NCBI GenBank assembly: GCA_944332635.1
Contig: CALVKI010000064.1
Span: 1-42,168, forward strand
Direction of reading: 5' to 3'
DNA: 42,168 nt
Source of the DNA: an uncultured Bacilli bacterium
Lineage (GTDB): Bacteria; Bacillota_I; Bacilli_A; RF39; UBA660
The notes under the pieces were generated by a model. The model did no database searches. It saw only the letters and a program-made list of their open reading frames with translations, and had not been told where the DNA came from. Shown here piece after piece: positions 34,495-42,168 of this stretch. Position 1 is the stretch's first letter. The number at the start of each line of letters is the position of its first letter. A program made the position numbers and the translations under genes.

Positions 34495-35490
34495 ATGGGA
34501 TTTATAATAATAGACGAAAATAAGTCTACAAAGGAAGAATTATTAGAAGCAATTAATTTCAACAATGAAATAGCCGTCAGATTAGGCCAAGAAATCACTA
34601 AGTTAAAACATACAAGTGTACTTAAAAGACCAGTAAGAATACCAAATAGTAATAAAGTAGCAACCTCACAACCACCAGTTTTAGAAGAACCTATACAAGA
34701 AATGTTAGAAGATGAAATGTTATATTACATAGAAAATGTAAGAGAAAAGAAAGGCCAAGAAATAGTAAATGCTTTTCCAAGTACAGAGAATAATCATTAT
34801 TTTAAAATAATGTTACGACTAAAATTAGAAACTATAAGAGCTATAAGAGAAATAAAAAAATTAATGACTTTAACAAAAAATATTTCAAAAGAAGAATTAA
34901 TATATTACAAAGATGAATTAGAATTAGAAATAAGAAAACTTAATATTATAAATGATACATTAGTAGCAAAGAAAAATGCTTCTATTGAAACGGAAGTAAA
35001 AGAGGAAAAACAAATAAAAAATGATTTATTATTAGTTCCAACAATGTTTGGAAATTGCAGAGTTTTAGAAGAATTAGATAAGATTCCAAGGGACTATTAT
35101 GAAGGAATAAAAGAATTATTTTTATCTATAGAAAATGGAACATTTAAAAATATTAAAAGATTTAATGCTTCTAATGATGGACTAGCAGGATTTTGTGAAG
35201 TTAAAGATTTTAAAATAAGAGTAGTATATGATAGAATTAGTTCTACAACATATTCGATTATTACTGTGTTTATGAAAAAAAGTGATAATGACAAATCTTA
35301 TCTAGCACCACTAAAAAGAAAAATAGCTGAATACAAAAAGATAAGACCAATATTAGAAAAAAAACTATCAGATGACAGTTTTAGAAAAGAAAATGATTTC
35401 AACGTTGCAGAGCTATGGAATAAACTTGGAAGAAAAAATAAAAAAGTTAAAGGTGCAATAAAGGAAAAAGGAAGAAAAGAGTATGACTAA
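34495..35490 (+). CDS. Module 1 gene A: helical region plus RelE/HigB-like domain
   Basis: A 331-residue protein I cannot name. The first 175 residues are helical and charged, with MLRLKLETIRAIREIKK as the best-kept block. Residues about 179-290 look like a RelE/HigB-type fold: LEELDKIPRDYYEGI, then ENGTFKNIKRF, a turn, EVKDFKIRVVYDR, YSIITVFMKKSD, and a Lys-rich helix (LKRKIAEYKK). In that family the strand RxxY and the FxKK stretch shape an mRNA-cleaving or substrate-binding site. The same blocks recur in module 2 gene A. ATG 34495 follows AGGGGG. The end overlaps the next gene by 8 bases. Mass is three times that of a classical toxin. Confidence 0.8.
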   Translation: MGFIIIDENKSTKEELLEAINFNNEIAVRLGQEITKLKHTSVLKRPVRIPNSNKVATSQPPVLEEPIQEMLEDEMLYYIENVREKKGQEIVNAFPSTENNHYFKIMLRLKLETIRAIREIKKLMTLTKNISKEELIYYKDELELEIRKLNIINDTLVAKKNASIETEVKEEKQIKNDLLLVPTMFGNCRVLEELDKIPRDYYEGIKELFLSIENGTFKNIKRFNASNDGLAGFCEVKDFKIRVVYDRISSTTYSIITVFMKKSDNDKSYLAPLKRKIAEYKKIRPILEKKLSDDSFRKENDFNVAELWNKLGRKNKKVKGAIKEKGRKEYD

Positions 35491-37372
35491 AGAAGAGTTA
35501 CTGACTGAGATTATAAAAAGACAACAAGATTTAATTGATATCATCACATTTCAAGATGAAGAAGTAGAGTATTTTAATAAATTTTTACAAAATAATGATC
35601 TATTAAAAATAAATTCCTGGACTAATATCGACTTGACAGACCTTTTTATAGCATATACTAAAGTATTACACCCAAATAGTATGGATATACACAAACTATT
35701 AAAAGCAGCTGCGTCTATTCGTCCAATTGTTGAAGAAACATCAGCACAGGAGTTTAACAAAATAATACGTGGTCTTCTTACAATTGCTGACAATTATTCT
35801 TTTAATTTGATAGAAAAAAATCGTATTTTAAAAAATATGTATTTAAATATAAAGCTAATGAAAATTCCTAAATCGAAAAAAATAAGAAAACTATTAACAG
35901 ATGAGAACTATGATTTTTTATCATTGTTTAAAATATATGCTGAAAAAAAGTTTGAAATTAGTGACGGTTTAGTTATAATCGAAATCCTTAAAACTACACA
36001 AGAAGAGTATGAAGCAATTAAAGAAGAACTAAACGAATATATTGCTAACAATCACTTTCGGGTATCTAGAAAAAAAAGAGAACAGATAGCTACAAAACGT
36101 ATAGAACAAGTCGCTACATACTCTATTTTCAAAATAAAAAAGAGCTTTAGTAAAATTATCGAATATGCTGGGGCAATTAGAACAAATGATAATGCCAGAA
36201 AGAAAACTGCTAAAAAACAGTTACGAGCATACGATTTTCTTAGACAAAACTTTTTGCAAAGAGATAGTTTAGAACTTATCAAAAATCCAGAAACTATTAT
36301 TAGCAAAATAGAAGATGAAAATTTGCAATTAGAAATATTAAAATTAATTTATCAACAAAATTTAGCTGTTCAACAAGAAATGCAAAATGTATTTGATAAA
36401 TTATCAGAGAATACAGCAGCAAAATATCAATCTCTTTTAGCAGAATATGGAATTTCTCCAGACATGTATAAAGATGAAGATGTCATGTTACATCCACTAG
36501 CTGAAACAAAAAATATTTTAGTAAAGGGAAAGCAATTAGAAATAGAAGATAAAAATACACTCTTATCATTGTTACAAACTACCACCAGTTCTTATTTAGA
36601 ACAACTACTAACATTGATAAGTGAAGGGTATATTACAAAGCAATTCTTAAAAGAAAATCAAAGTCTAATAAATTCAAAATCCAAATTTATTCATCAAGTA
36701 GCAGTTAAAAAGGACAAATTATCAGAAAAAAGAGTAAATCCAGAATTATTAAGTAAGAGTGAGAGTTCTTGGTTAATAGATGATTATGATTTTGCCAAAA
36801 ATTTAGATACCTTAGAAAAAAATAGTTTATTAAGTAGTATGTCAAGAACTACATCTTTTGAATTTTTAGCTAAAAAAGATTTAGATATATTGATTAGCTT
36901 GGTATTAGAGGTGGGACTTGAATCATTATTAGAACAGAATTTAAATCTATTGAATTATGACAAAAATAGGCTTTTACGTATTCGTATATTAAAAGATTTA
37001 AATTTTAAAATACCAGATAAAGATACGTTACAAAATATATTAGATAGTGAAACATTTATTGTCCCAGATGATAAGATAGAAAATTATATTTTAGCACCAG
37101 AAATATCTTTTGATGAAGAAGTTGTATCATTAGAAGAAATAGAAAAGATAGAAAACAGATTAAGTACTTTCTATCAAACTAACAGAACTTATAATGTATA
37201 TGGGGTTATTCTATCTAAAGATAGAATAAAAAGGAATATAGAGGAATTAAAAAATGGTGCTCTAACATCTTTCCCAATAAAAACAGTATTTCTAAAAGAT
37301 TCGTTTATTAGCGAAGGAGAACAAGAGATAATAACAAAAAAGATAATTGAAAAACAATTGATTATAAAATAA
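35483..37372 (+). CDS. Module 1 gene B: large helical partner protein
   Basis: A 629-residue, almost fully helical protein without signal peptide or membrane segment. I do not recognise it. It shares ordered blocks with module 2 gene B: LEILKLIYQQN (near 280-290), FLxxxDL...LVLEVGLESLL and LNLLNYDKNRLLRIRILKDLN (near 470-510), FIVPDDKIENYI (near 527), and an end with TYNVYGVILSKDRIKRN. A basic helical stretch (RKKREQIATKRIEQ, near 195) could contact nucleic acid. It starts inside the previous gene by 8 bases, so the two are coupled. A role as partner or antidote of gene A is only inferred from pairing. Confidence 0.78.
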   Translation: MTKEELLTEIIKRQQDLIDIITFQDEEVEYFNKFLQNNDLLKINSWTNIDLTDLFIAYTKVLHPNSMDIHKLLKAAASIRPIVEETSAQEFNKIIRGLLTIADNYSFNLIEKNRILKNMYLNIKLMKIPKSKKIRKLLTDENYDFLSLFKIYAEKKFEISDGLVIIEILKTTQEEYEAIKEELNEYIANNHFRVSRKKREQIATKRIEQVATYSIFKIKKSFSKIIEYAGAIRTNDNARKKTAKKQLRAYDFLRQNFLQRDSLELIKNPETIISKIEDENLQLEILKLIYQQNLAVQQEMQNVFDKLSENTAAKYQSLLAEYGISPDMYKDEDVMLHPLAETKNILVKGKQLEIEDKNTLLSLLQTTTSSYLEQLLTLISEGYITKQFLKENQSLINSKSKFIHQVAVKKDKLSEKRVNPELLSKSESSWLIDDYDFAKNLDTLEKNSLLSSMSRTTSFEFLAKKDLDILISLVLEVGLESLLEQNLNLLNYDKNRLLRIRILKDLNFKIPDKDTLQNILDSETFIVPDDKIENYILAPEISFDEEVVSLEEIEKIENRLSTFYQTNRTYNVYGVILSKDRIKRNIEELKNGALTSFPIKTVFLKDSFISEGEQEIITKKIIEKQLIIK

Positions 37373-37438
37373 AAAGCAGCCCAATTGGAAAATACTTATG
37401 CAAAATTCTAAAATCTACAAATATAAAAAGGGGGTATT

Positions 37439-38422
37439 ATGAAGTCATCTTTTGAAACAGTAAACATTGATAATATAACAGAAAAAGAATTACTAGAAGT
37501 TCTAGACAAAAATAAAGCGACATCCAAAAGGCTAAAAGAGATGCTAAATAAAGTGAATAAGTTGTCTATACCAACTAGAATTATTGTATCTAAAGAAGTT
37601 TTTTCATCTACATCAACTAAAGAAATAAATATTCAGAAAGAATTTGAAGATGAAGTAGACTTTTATTTAAATAATCTCCGTAGTATTACAGAAGATATGA
37701 CTAAAGAAGAAATAGTACATTTATTACCTCCGACTAGAAAAGATAATTATGAAAGACTATTATTACGCTTAAAACTGGAAAGCATTAAATCATTGAGAGA
37801 TTTTAATTCTATTATAACTGAAGCATCAAATTTAGGATTACAAGATTTCCAATTTGCTCAAAAAGAAATTCAACTAGAAAAAATGAAGTTAGATGTTATT
37901 TCTAGTCTACTTACGAAAATGTATATAAAGGATGTTGAGGAAAATATATCGGTAAAAAATAGGTTAATTTTTGTTCCAAATTCAAGTGGCACTATCCGTA
38001 TACTTGAAGAACTAGAAAGTATACCTCAAGAACTATATTCAAGCTTTAATTCACTTTTTCAATCAATTCAAGATGGAACTTTTAAAGGAGTTAAAAGGTT
38101 CACAAGTAGTAATACAAAAATAGCAGGTATTAGTGAAGTAAGAGATATAGATACTGGAGCTAGAGTAGTGTTTGACCGAGTAGGAAAAGATACTTATGCA
38201 ATCATAACAGCATTTATAAAAAAAGTAATGCAAAGTCATGGATATCATGAACAGTTAGAAAGAAAGATTGGTAATTATAAAGCCTTTCTTACGGATATAA
38301 AATTAGAATTAAATAATACACAATATTTAAATAGTCAAGCTGTATATGAACAAAGATTATGGGATAAACTACAAATGCACGCCAGATGTCAGAAAGGTGG
38401 AGCAAAATGCAAAAAGAAATAA
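37439..38422 (+). CDS. Module 2 gene A: helical region plus RelE/HigB-like domain
   Basis: A 327-residue paralog of module 1 gene A with the same architecture. A helical first half contains LLRLKLESIKSLRDF. A RelE-like end at about 176-290 contains LEELESIPQELYSSF, QDGTFKGVKRF, EVRDIDTGARVVFDR, YAIITAFIKK, and LERKIGNYKAF. The KRF, RVV(Y/F)DR and F(M/I)KK residues are kept in both copies while much of the rest differs, suggesting selection on this surface. ATG 37439 follows AAAGGGGG, 66 bases after module 1 ends. The extreme C-terminus is Cys/Lys-rich (RCQKGGAKCKKK) and overlaps the next gene by 16 bases. Confidence 0.8.
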   Translation: MKSSFETVNIDNITEKELLEVLDKNKATSKRLKEMLNKVNKLSIPTRIIVSKEVFSSTSTKEINIQKEFEDEVDFYLNNLRSITEDMTKEEIVHLLPPTRKDNYERLLLRLKLESIKSLRDFNSIITEASNLGLQDFQFAQKEIQLEKMKLDVISSLLTKMYIKDVEENISVKNRLIFVPNSSGTIRILEELESIPQELYSSFNSLFQSIQDGTFKGVKRFTSSNTKIAGISEVRDIDTGARVVFDRVGKDTYAIITAFIKKVMQSHGYHEQLERKIGNYKAFLTDIKLELNNTQYLNSQAVYEQRLWDKLQMHARCQKGGAKCKKK

Positions 38423-40191
38423 TCAACCAAATCAAATTAGAACAAGACAAATTAAGACAAGAAATAAACAATGAAAATCCAGAAGTTCAGTTTTTCACAA
38501 TTTTTTTGCAACAAATCAACTTTTCAGACATTAAAACTTATAACAATATTAGTATTGAAGAATTAATTATGGCTTACGTAAAAAGCAGAGATTCAAATTT
38601 TTCTATAAACGAATTAAAAAACATTGCTGAAAAAATAGTACCAATTTTTGAAAGATGTACTTCAGATGAAATACATTCGCTACTTTTATTAATAGATGAT
38701 TTTGCAACAGCAGATAATTATGAAGATATTATGGATATACTATATAGTGAAGATAAAAAAATTGCTCTAGAAGAATTAATAGAAGATTCAAAATGCGATC
38801 CCGAACAATATTATATTGCCCCAGCAGCCAAAAAATTAGAACAAAAAGAAAATGAAAGACTAATAGATTTTATAGAAGCATTTCATAAAAATCCTGAAGT
38901 CTGGGGATACGCCTTGTTACTTGTACAATTATTTTATCAAATAAAAGAAGATCAGCAATTAATCAATAAAAATAAATTTAAAACCAATCCTATGGTAAAA
39001 CAACAAAATCTAGCAAATAGTTATGATATTTCTAGTATTAAAAAAGTTTCAAGGACAATAATAACATATTTAAACAAATTAAAAGCAAAACAAGAAAAAG
39101 AAAACCAACTTAAAATTAGAGAAATAAAAGCTTATGATCGAATTATTACAGTATTAAGTAAAAATTCAGAAGAGATTACAGACTATAGAAATATATTAAC
39201 TAATATTAGTAATCCATCATTAAGATTAGAAATATTAAAAAAAATTTATCAGCAAAACCAAGAATACTATAAAACACTAGAAAAGAAATATGGTGATTTA
39301 GTAGAAAATAGTAAAAAAGGCTACCTTGCTTTATGTCAAAAGCATCGTGTAGAAAATGTTGATGTAGAAGAATTAATGCAACATTATTCCTATAAGGAAT
39401 TAGAAAAAATATTATCAGTATTAAAAGATATGCAAATTAAAAACAATAGTGAAGCTTTAAAAAACACCTCCCTAAATAGAATAAAAGAAGTTGTTAGTTT
39501 ACTGGATCAAAGACTAATAGGAATAGATATTATAAAAGCAACGCCTGATATTTGGAATGATGCATATAACTATCCAGAAAGAATAAGAAGGAATACTAAA
39601 ACAATAAGAAAAATAACTGGCTCTACTGAATTATATGAGAGAAGAAGTTGGGTAAAATTAATTGATTGTGAAATTCTACAAAAAAATCTAGAAACACTAA
39701 GTCAATATGATTTGCTAAATCAACTACATACAACAACCAATTATCATTTTTTAGAACAAGATTGGCTAGATGAGAAAATTGATTTTATTTTAGAGTTGGG
39801 AAAAGAAAAAGCATTAACTAATAACTTAGGATTATTAAATTATGAGACACTTCGATGGAAGCGTCTACAAATATTAGAAAGCCTAAATATGCCTGTAGAA
39901 GAAGAAATGTTGGAAGGATTACTGCATACAGAACATTTTTTAGTACCAGATGAAAAGATAGAAGAGTATATAGAACTAAATACCTTACCTATAGAAACTA
40001 GAATGAATAAAGAAGAAATATTAGAGACTCCTAGAACTTATGTTTATGGAGGAGTCTACTTTTCTAAAAATAAAGTAAAAAGGAATCAATTAAATCAGTC
40101 TATATGCAACTGGCAAGAAGCGTTGATAACAGGAAGAAAGTTTACACCAACTGAAATAAAAAACATATCACAAAACAGATTGGTAAATTAA
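38407..40191 (+). CDS. Module 2 gene B: large helical partner protein
   Basis: A 594-residue helical protein, paralog of module 1 gene B. Shared blocks in the same order are LRLEILKKIYQQN (near 275-285), FILELGKEKAL and LGLLNYETLRWKRLQILESLN (near 455-495), FLVPDEKIEEYI (near 512), and an end with TYVYGGVYFSKNKVKRN. No membrane segment or signal peptide. It has a Lys-rich helix (LKAKQEKENQLKIREIKAYD, near 225-245). I chose ATG 38407, 7 bases after AAAGGTGG; the upstream in-frame ATG lacks a ribosome site. Function unknown; pairing with gene A is conserved across both modules. Confidence 0.78.
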   Translation: MQKEIINQIKLEQDKLRQEINNENPEVQFFTIFLQQINFSDIKTYNNISIEELIMAYVKSRDSNFSINELKNIAEKIVPIFERCTSDEIHSLLLLIDDFATADNYEDIMDILYSEDKKIALEELIEDSKCDPEQYYIAPAAKKLEQKENERLIDFIEAFHKNPEVWGYALLLVQLFYQIKEDQQLINKNKFKTNPMVKQQNLANSYDISSIKKVSRTIITYLNKLKAKQEKENQLKIREIKAYDRIITVLSKNSEEITDYRNILTNISNPSLRLEILKKIYQQNQEYYKTLEKKYGDLVENSKKGYLALCQKHRVENVDVEELMQHYSYKELEKILSVLKDMQIKNNSEALKNTSLNRIKEVVSLLDQRLIGIDIIKATPDIWNDAYNYPERIRRNTKTIRKITGSTELYERRSWVKLIDCEILQKNLETLSQYDLLNQLHTTTNYHFLEQDWLDEKIDFILELGKEKALTNNLGLLNYETLRWKRLQILESLNMPVEEEMLEGLLHTEHFLVPDEKIEEYIELNTLPIETRMNKEEILETPRTYVYGGVYFSKNKVKRNQLNQSICNWQEALITGRKFTPTEIKNISQNRLVN

Positions 40192-40263
40192 TTCTTTCGC
40201 ATATTTTAATTTAATAAACCGTTAAATTCTAACTAAAGTGCACAATTAAGTGCATTACGCCAT

Positions 40264-40297
40264 AAAATGTGTATTTTCATAAGAAAATGCACATTTT
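40264..40297. terminator. Long hairpin inside the IS30 left end
   Basis: AAAATGTGTATTTTC pairs with GAAAATGCACATTTT (15 bp, one G-T) around a 4-base loop, followed by a few T. It lies about 70 bases past the module 2 stop and could end that transcript or block read-through into the element. Confidence 0.6.
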
Positions 40298-40471
40298 TTA
40301 GTCGTTTTAAGAAAAAAAGAATGGTGTAAAATAACAATAAGTGGTATATTGTATTTGACAAATGATTTTTATTCCACGTCAAAAAGTGTAGAAATTGTAT
40401 TTTTTTTAAATTAAGTGCACAATGTCTACATTATAGTGAATGATAAATTTATAGCAATTTGTTTGTCTAAG

Positions 40472-40505
40472 AATATTTATAGTTGATTCCTATAAATATT
40501 TTTTA
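40472..40505 (+). terminator. Hairpin at the transposase end
   Basis: AATATTTATAG/CTATAAATATT, a perfect 11-bp stem with 7-base loop, then TTTTTATTT on the plus strand, directly beyond the transposase stop. It would stop rightward transcripts from entering the transposase gene antisense. Confidence 0.6.
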
Positions 40506-40506
40506 T

Positions 40507-41711
40507 TTAATCTTTTAATAAAGTTTCGTTTAATATAATTTCATCTGGTTTTATATAATAACAATTAAGCGTTTTAAGAATATTATCATCACATAAAAAT
40601 AACATGGCTTCATATGGAGATTTACCATTCAATGAATCTCTACATAATGAATTAATATTATTCATTATTAAGTCACAATTTTTTTGATTTATATTTTTAA
40701 GTGAATAACCTTTTGGTAAAATGTATCTTATAAATTCATGATTTTTTTCTATACTACCTTTTTGACTAGAAGCATGTGGATCACAAAAGAATAAATGAGT
40801 TACATATTCACCGGTAGATTGAATACATTCAATATTATTAACATCAAAAAATTCATGCCTATTATCTGTGAGAATAACTTGAAATAACTGTTTATATTTC
40901 TCATATGGTATAAGTTCTTGAAGAATATTAAATATTTTAGACACTTCATCAGTTGTTTGTTTTTCTAATTTAAATATAAGCATAAATTTAGATTTTCTCC
41001 AAAGCAATGTAAGAAAACAATCAGATTCTTCTTTTAATCCTTCAACAGTATCCATCTCAACAATATTTAAATCAGGATTATTAGAAGTGAATTCAATAAA
41101 ATCAGAATATTTTCTACCAATCAATATTTCACGTTCTTTTCTAGTTCTTCTATTACTAGAATTTTTTCTTTTTTTGTATTTAACAATTCTAGGAAAATCA
41201 AGTGGTCCAAATTCAAAGACGCCATGATTAATGTATCTATAAAAAGAACTTTTACTAAAATTTAAAATATCAGGGTGATTTATGTATAAATGATTAGTGG
41301 TTTACCCTTTTTTAATAAGAGGAGTAATTATTTCATTAATATTATATATTTCTTCTACGTTAAGATTAATGCCTTGCCTACAAGATTTAATTAATTCTTC
41401 ATAGTTTTTTTGAACTTCTCTAGCATAATAAGTCCATCTAATTTTTCTACAACCACTTCTAGATTTACAACCATTCCAAACATATGGAGAATGTTTTAAC
41501 TTCTCACAAGATAAATCTAAATCAGGATGATTTATTTTATAGTTATTCCAACTTGATGGTTCGGAATATTTTTTGTTTTTGTCTATTTCTCTTAAGATTG
41601 TAGAATAATTCTATTTAATTCTTTAGCAATTTGATTGATGGATTTATTTTCATTTAATCCATCTTCTATATTTTTTCTATCTTCATAAGATAGATGACAA
41701 TAGTTTGCCAT
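40507..41711 (-). pseudogene. IS30-family transposase, two disabling mutations
   Basis: The reading frame begins at ATG 41711 (AAAGGAGG upstream) with MANYCHLSYEDRKNIEDGLN and the IS30 helix-turn-helix NKSINQIAKELN. A one-base loss near 41608-41612 shifts the frame; restoring it gives STILREIDKNKKY. A second lesion is an in-frame TAA at 41302-41304 within KKG*TTNHLYINHP, probably from CAA. The remainder (from about 41124) keeps all three DDE residues: EMDTVEG, LTDNRHEF and GSIEKNHEFIRYILPKG. Cys-containing RSGCRKIRWTYYA precedes the stop. With both lesions no active enzyme is expected. Confidence 0.92.
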
Positions 41712-41847
41712 TTTCAATGCCTCCTTTAATACCAAACAAATTGCTCAAGAAGATATTATATGTATTTAAAACTAACTGCACATTAATTGTGCACTTTCAA
41801 AAAAAATCAACATAATTTAATAAACAAAGCATAACCAATCTAAAAAG

Positions 41848-41876
41848 TTGACAGTGCAAATGATATATGATATACT
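41848..41876 (+). promoter_or_regulatory. Consensus promoter of rplU
   Basis: TTGACA and TATACT with an ideal 17-base spacer. Transcription should start near 41883, right after the IS30 right end. Confidence 0.9.
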
Positions 41877-41882
41877 CTAACT

Positions 41883-41978
41883 GTTTGACGCCTCATGCTC
41901 AAACCGCATTGAAAAGGTAAAAACAAGAACACTTGTGCCTTAAGAGCGAGTCTTAAGTTAAAAAAAGGAGGTATATGA
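41883..41978 (+). promoter_or_regulatory. L21 leader RNA
   Basis: The 95-base leader contains the conserved-looking run CTCAAACCGCATTGAAAAGG, then AACACTTGTGCCTTAAGAGCGAGTC and the ribosome site AAAGGAGG. This matches the Firmicute ribosomal protein L21 leader that precedes rplU and is thought to mediate feedback by L21. Assigned from sequence pattern and position, not by folding. Confidence 0.85.
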
Positions 41979-42168
41979 ATGAATGCTGTAATTAAAGTTG
42001 GAGGAAAACAATATTACGTAACAGAAGGTTCTGAAATTTTTGTTGAAAAATTAAATGCTAATGCTGGTGATGTTGTTAAATTCGACCAAGTATTAATGCT
42101 TGATAGTAAAATAGGAAGTCCTTATCTTACTAATGTTACTGTAGAAGGTAAAGTTATCAAAAACGGTA
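41979..42168 (+). CDS. rplU: 50S ribosomal protein L21 (partial, runs off the window)
   Basis: The first 63 residues of L21, which binds 23S rRNA domain I near L20. The start MNAVIKVGGKQYYVTEG and the following FVEKLNANAGDVVKFDQVLML are typical of the family. ATG 41979 lies 7 bases after AAAGGAGG; the earlier ATG at 41975 is out of frame and runs into a stop after five codons. The gene continues beyond the window; rpmA usually follows in Firmicutes. Confidence 0.96.
   Translation, partial: MNAVIKVGGKQYYVTEGSEIFVEKLNANAGDVVKFDQVLMLDSKIGSPYLTNVTVEGKVIKNG

Larger units (their letters stand above)
40235..41797 (-). mobile_element. IS30-family element, inactivated
   Basis: Terminal inverted repeats are visible: AAAGTGCACAATTAAGTGCA at 40235-40254 and, reversed, AAAGTGCACAATTAATGTGCA at 41777-41797, identical except for one extra T. 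The roughly 1.56 kb between them holds a broken IS30-type transposase on the minus strand and little else. A third partial copy of the end motif (AAGTGCACAAT) lies at 40413-40423. I did not find a clear target-site duplication. Confidence 0.8.

Noticed and set aside
34495-40191. Calling the paired genes a standard type II toxin-antitoxin system.
   Set aside because: Only part of gene A resembles RelE, both proteins are far too large, and gene B shows no known antitoxin DNA-binding domain. The pairing is kept as a hypothesis only.

Overview
The window comes from a low-GC, spore-forming Firmicute (class Bacilli in the broad sense, probably an uncultured gut lineage). The evidence is the very AT-rich DNA, strong AGGAGG-type ribosome binding sites, a Tyr T-box, an L21 leader, two FemAB-type transferases, and spore genes (spoIVA, a SpoVIF-like protein and an alpha/beta small acid-soluble spore protein). 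TGA is used as a stop codon. The lineage is inferred from gene content only.

Left part (0-25.8 kb) is a core-genome region that keeps Bacillus-like gene neighbourhoods. It runs: two FemAB peptidoglycan-bridge enzymes (-); trmB; a lipoprotein/YtxG/YtxH envelope cluster; a T-box-controlled CYTH-tyrS operon; a histidine phosphatase; rpsD (-) with its own promoter and leader; ezrA; a pilin-like gene; thiI; a spore protein gene; two divergent acetate kinases; and nrnA-engB plus an unknown gene. A minus-strand block follows: der, a SHOCT-like protein, SpoVIF, a zinc-ribbon membrane protein and spoIVA. Then come two small membrane proteins (+) and HU. The sets trmB/ytxGH/tyrS/rpsD/ezrA/thiI/ssp/ackA and der/spoIVA/hbs resemble two neighbourhoods I recall from Bacillus.

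Middle part (25.9-41.8 kb) lies between two broken transposons: an IS3-type remnant (25.9-26.7 kb) and an IS30-type remnant (40.2-41.8 kb, inverted ends still visible). Between them are a GT39-like membrane glycosyltransferase, addB-addA, pyrH (-), and two tandem copies of an unrecognised two-gene module at 34.5-40.2 kb. Each module has a protein with a C-terminal RelE/HigB-like domain, followed with overlapping frames by a 594-629 residue helical partner. Strand composition in this segment (A/C-rich + strand) is opposite to the left part (T/G-rich), suggesting an inverted segment or a replication-terminus switch.

Right edge: a perfect-spacing promoter, an L21 leader and the first 63 codons of rplU.

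The best candidates for something undescribed are the duplicated RelE-like/helical modules; next are the IS-bounded strand-skew switch, the pilin-like protein beside ezrA, and the CYTH protein under tyrosine T-box control. I saw no tRNA, rRNA or CRISPR array.
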